Shown here: one piece after another, positions 6,403 to 11,481 of the stretch
Numbering within the stretch: position 1 is the first letter of the stretch
Layout of the letters: the number at the start of each line of letters is the position of its first letter
Assembly: GCA_017938565.1 (NCBI GenBank)
Contig: JAGBBI010000272.1
Span: 1 to 11,481, forward strand
From: Clostridia bacterium
Lineage (GTDB): Bacteria > Bacillota_A > Clostridia > Christensenellales > UBA1242
Direction: 5' to 3'
Length of the DNA: 11,481 nt
Made by a program: the position numbers and the translations under genes
The notes under the pieces: generated by a model
What the model was told of the DNA's origin: nothing
Databases searched by the model: none
What the model saw: the letters and a program-made list of their open reading frames with translations, nothing else

Positions 6403-8823
6403 ATGAAAGAGTATAATTTTAGAGAAATTGAAAAGAAATGGCAAGATAAGTGGGCAGAGTCAAAGTGCTTTGCTGCGGTTGATTTTCATCCTACAAAGCC
6501 CAAATATTATATGCTTTATGAATTCCCAAATGTAAGTGGAAATCTTCATATGGGACATTTAAAAGGAACTGTTCCATCAGATGCCTTGGCTAGATACAAA
6601 AGATTTTGTGGTTATAATGTTTTATTCCCTATTGGCGGAGACGCATTTGGGCTTCCAGCTGAGAATGCGGCAATTAAATATGGAACAAATCCACGCAAGT
6701 TCGTTGCAGATGGCTTTAAAAAGATAACCGACCAATTTTCACTGCTTGGCTTATCGTTTGATAAAGATAGGTCTTTTTGTACAAGTGATGAAGACTATTA
6801 CAAATGGACTCAATGGATTTTTATGCAATTATATAATCACGGCAAAGCATATAAAGAATATGGTACTGTAAACTTTTGTCCTAATTGCAAAACTGTACTT
6901 TCAAATGAAGACAGCCAAGGGGGAAGATGCGATAGGTGTAATGGGCTTGTTCAACAAGTTGAGCGTTCGGTTTGGTTTTTGAAGATGAAGGAGTATTCCG
7001 AGCAACTTCTTGGGAATGTTGAAAGAATTCAGATGAATGAATATCTTAAAGAGCAACAACGCAACTGGATTGGTAAAAGTGAAGGGATGCAGGTTAAATT
7101 TAATCTGTTTGACTCATCGAACAATCAAATTGGAGATATAGAAATATATACAACTTGCATTGAGACTATTTATGGTGTTACATTTATGACTCTTGCACCA
7201 GAAAACAATTTGCTAGACAAGATTAAAGATAATATATCGAACTTTGATGATATTGTAGCATACAGAGAAAAAACAGCACTTCGCTCTGAATTTGATAGAA
7301 TGAGTGATAATAAAGAGAAAACTGGTTGCAAAGTTCAAGGAGTTTATGCAATAAACCCACTTAATAATGAAAAAGTTGAAGTGTTTGTTGGTGATTTTGT
7401 TTTGGCTGGGTATGGTACCGGTGCCGTTATGGCAGTTCCAACACATGACCAAAGAGATTACGATTTTGCCAAAGCATTTGGTATCCCAATGAAGCAAGTT
7501 ATTGAGGGCGATTGCTCAACTTCTGCTGTTGAAAAGCAAACATATTTACCACTTGACAGTAAACTTGTAAACAGTGAAGAATTTACTGGGCTAACTGTGA
7601 GCGAGGCAAAGAAGGCAATCAGTGAAAAAATAATTCAAATGGGCGTGGGACATAAGCAAATTAACTATAAAATGAAGGACTGGCCATTCAATAGGCAAAG
7701 ATATTGGGGTGAACCTTTCCCAATCATTTATTGTGAAAATTGCGGAACGGTTTGTTTGGAAGAAAAAGATTTGCCATTACGCCTTCCTGAAACAGACGAC
7801 TATTTACCTAATGATACAGGAGATTCTCCACTTGTTAAAATCAGCGATTGGGTTAATTGTACTTGTCCTAAGTGTGGTGGCAAAGCAAAACGTGAAACAG
7901 ATACAATGCCTAACTGGGCGGGCTCAAGTTGGTATTGGCTAAGATATTGCGACCCACACAATGATAAAGCATTAGCAGATTATGATAAGCTTAAGTATTG
8001 GGGAAGTGTAGATTGCTATACTGGTGGAACGGAACATATAACTCGCCACGTATTGTATGCTTTCTTTTGGCAGAACTTCTTATATGAAATAGGCGTTGTT
8101 CCAACGCGTGATCCATTTATCAGAAAAATGGGAAGTGGCTTGATTTTGGACGACCAAGGAAAGAAATTGAGCAAGAGCAGTGCAAATGGTGTTCCTGCAA
8201 TTGATGTTTTAACACAATATGGCGCCGATGTTACACGTCTTCACGTTCATTTCTTGGGTGGTTATGAAGATAATACTCCATGGACTTTTGATGGCATTAA
8301 TGGTATTATGAACTTTGTAAACAGGGTTTGGAGTTTGCTTGATATCGTCAAGGGTGAAGAAGTTAGCAAAGAACACATCTATGACTTGAATAGAACAATT
8401 AAGAAAGTTGGTGAAGATTTGGAAGACTTAAAACTTAATACTGCAATTTCTTCACTTATGAAATTTTTAAAGAGAGTTAAGGAAGATGGGTTTATTACAA
8501 AGGAAGAATTGCGTCAATTTTTGATTTTGTTAAATCCAATAGCTCCGCACATTACAAGTGAAATGTATGAAATTTTGTTTGACAAAGATATCTTAGACGA
8601 TGTATGGCCAAACTATGATGAAAAATATTTGGTAGAAGATGAAATTGAAGTTCCAATTCAGATTAATGGAAAACTTCGTGGAGTGGTTAGGGCCGGTAAA
8701 GATGCAACAAAGGAAGAGATTCTTGAAACAGCAAAAGCCTCTCCTGAAATAAATAAATATTTAACTTCAGAGCCAAAGAAGATAATTTATGTTGCAGGGA
8801 AAATATTTAATATTGTAGTTTAA
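6403..8823 (+). CDS. leuS: Leucyl-tRNA synthetase
   Basis: LeuRS charges tRNA-Leu with leucine. The 806-residue product has the class I signature HMGH (49-52) and the KMSKS loop in the form KLSKS (588-592). Two zinc-type clusters are present, C159/C162 with C176/C179 and C444/C447 with C488/C491. The CP1 editing insertion is present with GTGAVMAVP and D349 in the HD..RD motif, and the usual C-terminal domain includes INGKLRG. In the editing domain the threonine-rich peptide reads TTCIET (250-255) instead of the common TTRPDT, while the threonines remain. The ATG at 6403 is chosen because an AAAAGGA site precedes it and family similarity starts there (MKEYNFREIEKKWQDKW). It probably starts a transcript that also covers the HD gene and gltX. 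Confidence 0.97.
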   Translation: MKEYNFREIEKKWQDKWAESKCFAAVDFHPTKPKYYMLYEFPNVSGNLHMGHLKGTVPSDALARYKRFCGYNVLFPIGGDAFGLPAENAAIKYGTNPRKFVADGFKKITDQFSLLGLSFDKDRSFCTSDEDYYKWTQWIFMQLYNHGKAYKEYGTVNFCPNCKTVLSNEDSQGGRCDRCNGLVQQVERSVWFLKMKEYSEQLLGNVERIQMNEYLKEQQRNWIGKSEGMQVKFNLFDSSNNQIGDIEIYTTCIETIYGVTFMTLAPENNLLDKIKDNISNFDDIVAYREKTALRSEFDRMSDNKEKTGCKVQGVYAINPLNNEKVEVFVGDFVLAGYGTGAVMAVPTHDQRDYDFAKAFGIPMKQVIEGDCSTSAVEKQTYLPLDSKLVNSEEFTGLTVSEAKKAISEKIIQMGVGHKQINYKMKDWPFNRQRYWGEPFPIIYCENCGTVCLEEKDLPLRLPETDDYLPNDTGDSPLVKISDWVNCTCPKCGGKAKRETDTMPNWAGSSWYWLRYCDPHNDKALADYDKLKYWGSVDCYTGGTEHITRHVLYAFFWQNFLYEIGVVPTRDPFIRKMGSGLILDDQGKKLSKSSANGVPAIDVLTQYGADVTRLHVHFLGGYEDNTPWTFDGINGIMNFVNRVWSLLDIVKGEEVSKEHIYDLNRTIKKVGEDLEDLKLNTAISSLMKFLKRVKEDGFITKEELRQFLILLNPIAPHITSEMYEILFDKDILDDVWPNYDEKYLVEDEIEVPIQINGKLRGVVRAGKDATKEEILETAKASPEINKYLTSEPKKIIYVAGKIFNIVV

Positions 8824-8830
8824 AAAATAT

Positions 8831-8866
8831 GGTTTTTAACAGATGGTTAAAAGTTTGTTAAAAATC
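8831..8866 (+). repeat. Intergenic hairpin with two alternative pairings between leuS and the HD gene
   Basis: TTTTTAACA (8833-8841) can pair with TGTTAAAAA (8856-8864), extended by a G-C and a G-U pair. Alternatively TTTTAAC (8834-8840) can pair with the nearer GTTAAAA (8846-8852). No T-run follows, so it is not a standard terminator; mRNA processing or stability is more likely. Confidence 0.4.
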
Positions 8867-8883
8867 ATAAACAAGGAAATTTA

Positions 8884-9483
8884 ATGGAAGATATTTTATA
8901 TAAGAATAAAGAAACATTTATCAATATAGTTCGTGATAAAATCAAAAGGGAAGGCGTCGAAGAATTGATTGGCTACCTTGAAAAGTCAGATTTTTTCACC
9001 GCCCCAGCAAGTGCAAGATTTCATTGCGACCATGAAGGCGGGCTTTGCGAACATAGCTTAAATGTGTTTTATAGGCTTAGAAAAGTTGTGTTGGACGAAT
9101 ATGGTAATTTTGATACAATAAGCGAAGAATCCATAGCTGTTTGTGGGCTTTAACATGATTTATGTAAAATTGACTTTTATAAAGTTGATTTTAGAAACGT
9201 GAAGGAAAATGGTGAGTGGGTGCAAAAACCTTATTACTCAGTTGATGAAAAGTTGCCTTATGGACATGGCGAGAAATCTGTGTACATAATTAATGGATTT
9301 ATAAGACTTACTCGTGAAGAAGCCATTGCTATTAATTGGCATATGGGTGGTTTTGATGCAAGGGTTCAAGGTGGAAGCGGAAGCGCAATTAGCGAAAGTT
9401 ATCGAAGATTTCCACTTGCTGTTTGGCTTCATATGTCAGATTTAACAGCAACATATATTGACGAAAACAGTTTACTTAAATAA
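8884..9483 (+). pseudogene. HD-domain phosphohydrolase, interrupted by in-frame TAA at 9151-9153
   Basis: Reading through the TAA gives a 199-residue single-domain HD hydrolase of a type widespread in clostridia and their phages. HD proteins use a metal centre to hydrolyse phosphate esters, often of nucleotides; the substrate of this family is not known to me. All metal-ligand motifs are present if the frame is joined: H57 in GGLCEHSLNV, H91-D92 in HDLCK, H128 in GHGEKS, H153 in NWHMGG and D186 in HMSDLTA. TAA is codon 90, immediately before the HD pair, where homologous proteins as I remember them read GLLHD. One change of TTA to TAA would explain it. The frame and spacing are otherwise undamaged. 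The truncated product lacks the HD pair and everything after it. AAGGA lies 6 bases before the ATG. No ribosome site supports a restart; the nearest in-frame candidate is a GTG at 9199. gltX follows after 15 bases. Confidence 0.85.
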
Positions 9484-9498
9484 TAATAGGAGAATATT

Positions 9499-11178
9499 AT
9501 GCCTAATTTAGATGAATATAAAAAAATTGCGGATTTATTATTTCCAAACATAACAAAAACACCAGAGGACTATTATAAGGAATATCCTGCAAGAGATTTG
9601 CCAGAGGGTACAGAAGTTACAAGATTTGCTCCAAGCCCAACTGGATATATGCATATCGGAGGTGTTTATCAATGTTTAATTGATAGAGCTGTGGCAAAGT
9701 CTACGGCAGACGGTGTTTTCTTTTTAAGAGATGAAGATACAGACAGTAAGCGTGAAGTTGCCGGAGCTGCTAATATCTTTGTTCCTGCACTCCGTGGTTT
9801 TGGCGTTGAATTTGATGAAGGATTTATATCTGAAACCGAATCTAAAGGAAATTATGGTCCATATATCCAAAGTAAAAGAAAGGAGATTTATCAAGCTTTT
9901 GCCAAAGATTTAGTTTCAAGAGGTTTGGCATACCCTTGTTTTTGTACAGGAGAAAATGAAGAAGCAAAGGAAGAACAAGTACGCTTAGGGCTTCCATTGG
10001 GGTATTATGGAAGATGGGCAAAGTGCAGAGATTTAAGTCTTTCTGAGATTGAAAACAATTTAAAACAGGGCAAACCGTTTACTATTCGTATAAAAAGTAA
10101 TGGCGATGGAATGAAGAGATTTAAATTCCACGATTTAAGAATTGGTGATTCATTGCTTTTGGTTAACTCTAATGACTATATAATTTTAAAGAGCGATGGA
10201 CAAACACTTTATCACTTGGCACACTTGGTTGATGACACTTTAATGCATACAACAACAGTCATTCGTGATGAAAGTTGGTATCCAAGTGTTCCGCTTCACA
10301 TTCAGTTGTTTGAATATATGGGGTTGCCAGCACCTAAGTACTTGCATACACCTACCGTTAATACCATAGATAAAGACACAAACACAGTTCGTAAGGTTAG
10401 TAAGCGTAAAGATAGTTGGGCTGACTCAAGATGGTTCCACGAAAAAGGGTATCCAAGCAATGCAATTGTTGACTACTTGATGAATATTATTAATTCAAAT
10501 TTCGAGCCTTGGAGAGAGAACAATCCAGATGCAGATATTTCAGAATTTGATTTTAAGATTTCAAATATGAGTAAAAGTGGAGCATTGTTTGACTTGCAAA
10601 AGATTGATAATGTAAGTAAAAATATTATTTCAAGAATGGATGCTGAAACATTATATGAAAAGACGCTTGCTTGGGCAAAGGAATATAATATTAACGATTA
10701 TAATTTGTTGTTAAATAATAAAGATTATGCTATTAAAGTTCTTGGAATGGATAAAAATCCAGCAAGACCAAGAAAAGATATAACTACATATTCTGAAGTG
10801 GCTAAATTTTATGCATTTATGTTTGATGAAACATATTCAAATGATTTTAGTGCTTATGATTATGAGAAATTTAACAAAGAAACATTGGTTAAAGTTTTAA
10901 AAGCATATAAAGATGCCTATAATGAAAAAGATACCAAAGATGAATGGTTTGCAAGAATGAAAGAGGTTGCGGGGTCGATTGGATTTGCAAGTGATATGAA
11001 AGAATATAAGAAAAATCCAGAGGCTTATCTTGGAAGCATCGCAGATTTTTCAACAATTGTAAGAGTTACAGTAAGTGGAAGAAGACAAACCCCTGACCTG
11101 TATGAAATTTTAAATATAATTGGAAAGGATAAAGTTATTGTAAGAATTGACAGTGCAATAGAATTTTTAGAAAAATAA
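9499..11178 (+). CDS. gltX: Glutamyl-tRNA synthetase, long clostridial type
   Basis: GluRS attaches glutamate to tRNA-Glu. In organisms lacking GlnRS it often also charges tRNA-Gln for amidation by GatCAB; whether that applies here cannot be seen. The 559-residue product is longer than the common 480 or so and matches the long clostridial form. Class I motifs are clear: FAPSPTGYMHIGG (43-55, HIGH variant) and KVSKR (299-303, KMSKR variant), with the catalytic core around 236-262 (TLYHLAHLVDDTLM...VIRDESW). In the conserved LRIEDTD segment this protein reads LRDEDTD (76-82). An AGGAG site lies about 8 bases before the ATG. It is probably cotranscribed with the HD gene and leuS. No intrinsic terminator is seen after the stop, so transcription may run on into the tRNA genes. 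Confidence 0.95.
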   Translation: MPNLDEYKKIADLLFPNITKTPEDYYKEYPARDLPEGTEVTRFAPSPTGYMHIGGVYQCLIDRAVAKSTADGVFFLRDEDTDSKREVAGAANIFVPALRGFGVEFDEGFISETESKGNYGPYIQSKRKEIYQAFAKDLVSRGLAYPCFCTGENEEAKEEQVRLGLPLGYYGRWAKCRDLSLSEIENNLKQGKPFTIRIKSNGDGMKRFKFHDLRIGDSLLLVNSNDYIILKSDGQTLYHLAHLVDDTLMHTTTVIRDESWYPSVPLHIQLFEYMGLPAPKYLHTPTVNTIDKDTNTVRKVSKRKDSWADSRWFHEKGYPSNAIVDYLMNIINSNFEPWRENNPDADISEFDFKISNMSKSGALFDLQKIDNVSKNIISRMDAETLYEKTLAWAKEYNINDYNLLLNNKDYAIKVLGMDKNPARPRKDITTYSEVAKFYAFMFDETYSNDFSAYDYEKFNKETLVKVLKAYKDAYNEKDTKDEWFARMKEVAGSIGFASDMKEYKKNPEAYLGSIADFSTIVRVTVSGRRQTPDLYEILNIIGKDKVIVRIDSAIEFLEK

Positions 11179-11196
11179 AAAAATTTAAAAAAATTA

Positions 11197-11225
11197 TTGA
11201 CAAGACGAATGATAAGTGGTAATAT
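11197..11225 (+). promoter_or_regulatory. SigA-type promoter for the tRNA genes
   Basis: A perfect TTGACA (11197-11202), a 17-base spacer and TAATAT (11220-11225). The A-tracts at 11176-11194 directly upstream could act as an UP element, as at stable-RNA promoters. The leader to tRNA-Ala is about 60 bases. Confidence 0.8.
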
Positions 11226-11292
11226 ATTATAGTCGCAAGGAAGAATGCGATTTGAAAATAGTTTATTGTCCGCCACATTCGTTTTGGCATTT

Positions 11293-11369
11293 GGGGGTAT
11301 AGCTCAGTTGGCTAGAGCACCTGCCTTGCAAGCAGGGGGTCATCGGTTCGAATCCGATTATCTCCACCA
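11293..11369 (+). tRNA. tRNA-Ala (anticodon TGC)
   Basis: A full 77-base cloverleaf. The acceptor stem GGGGGTA pairs with TATCTCC (two G-U pairs), and the D stem is GCTC/GAGC. The anticodon stem CCTGC/GCAGG encloses CTTGCAA, with anticodon TGC. The T arm is ATCGG-TTCGAAT-CCGAT. ACCA is encoded at the 3' end. Confidence 0.97.
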
Positions 11370-11377
11370 TATAAAAA

Positions 11378-11399
11378 GTTTGTAGTTAAAACTACAAAC
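11378..11399 (+). other. Hairpin between the two tRNA genes
   Basis: GTTTGTAGT (11378-11386) pairs perfectly with ACTACAAAC (11391-11399) around a four-base loop. No T-run follows, so it is probably an RNA-processing or spacer structure in a joint tRNA transcript and not a terminator. Confidence 0.6.
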
Positions 11400-11404
11400 C
11401 CCAT

Positions 11405-11481
11405 AGGGGTATAGCTCAGTTGGTTAGAGCGCAGCCCTGATAAGGCTGAGGTCGATGGTTCGAGACCATTTACCCCTACCA
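11405..11481 (+). tRNA. tRNA-Ile (anticodon GAT)
   Basis: A full 77-base cloverleaf. The acceptor stem AGGGGTA pairs perfectly with TACCCCT, and the D stem is GCTC/GAGC. The anticodon stem CAGCC/GGCTG encloses CTGATAA, with anticodon GAT. The T arm GATGG/CCATT has one G-T pair. ACCA is encoded and its last base is the last base of the window. Ala(TGC) and Ile(GAT) together are the pair usually found with rRNA operons. Confidence 0.97.

Noticed and set aside
7213..7497. Minus-strand open frame inside leuS
   Set aside because: It is antisense to the LeuRS editing domain, which is clearly coding, and shows no start signals.
9199..9483. Independent gene starting at the GTG at 9199
   Set aside because: There is no ribosome site and it begins in the middle of the HD domain; it is the 3' part of the interrupted gene.

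Overview
The window looks like chromosomal DNA of a low-GC, Gram-positive-type bacterium (Bacillota, most likely an uncultured gut member of the Clostridia or a related group). The base composition is strongly A+T-rich. Near-consensus TTGACA/TATAAT promoters, many with an extended TGn -10, and AGGAGG-type ribosome sites are used throughout. It carries sepF, a dUTPase and a long GluRS of the clostridial type, plus a surface protein of the InlB-B-repeat/BspA-LRR kind common in gut Firmicutes. Nothing here looks like a phage, plasmid, IS element or CRISPR locus. This is a housekeeping region with a few unusual details, and no stretch over about 300 bases lacks a gene.

Layout. 1-78 is the tail of an unidentified gene. 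164-1062 is a dUTPase-RNase HI pair (dut-rnhA) with its own promoter and a strong terminator. 1193-2536 is a secreted or anchored InlB-repeat/LRR protein broken by an in-frame TAA at codon 35. 4529-2628 on the minus strand is groES-groEL, convergent with the LRR gene and sharing its terminator region. 4530-4756 is a divergent regulatory region between groES and a small lipoprotein gene (4757-5218). 5352-5936 is sepF, and 6032-6262 encodes a small two-helix membrane protein. 6403-11178 is a run of leuS, an HD-domain hydrolase broken by a second in-frame TAA, and gltX. 11293-11481 holds tRNA-Ala(TGC) and tRNA-Ile(GAT) behind their own promoter; the window ends exactly at the CCA of tRNA-Ile.

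How the genes relate. dut and rnhA serve nucleotide and nucleic-acid housekeeping. groESL is the chaperonin, here without a visible CIRCE operator but with a long hairpin in its leader. leuS, gltX and the two tRNA genes form a translation neighbourhood. sepF belongs to the division machinery but stands alone.

Most notable: two otherwise intact reading frames (1193-2536 and 8884-9483) are each interrupted by a single TAA, and both TAAs are followed by C. None of the twelve terminal stops in the window is followed by C. The likeliest explanation is two recent nonsense mutations or base-calling errors, with leaky readthrough as a less likely alternative. Second-tier observations are substitutions at catalytic positions in the dUTPase, a degenerate editing motif in LeuRS, a 15-bp groES leader hairpin and a symmetric TGTCAAAA/TTTTGACA repeat in the groES-lipoprotein divergent region. 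I saw no convincing wholly new multi-gene system.
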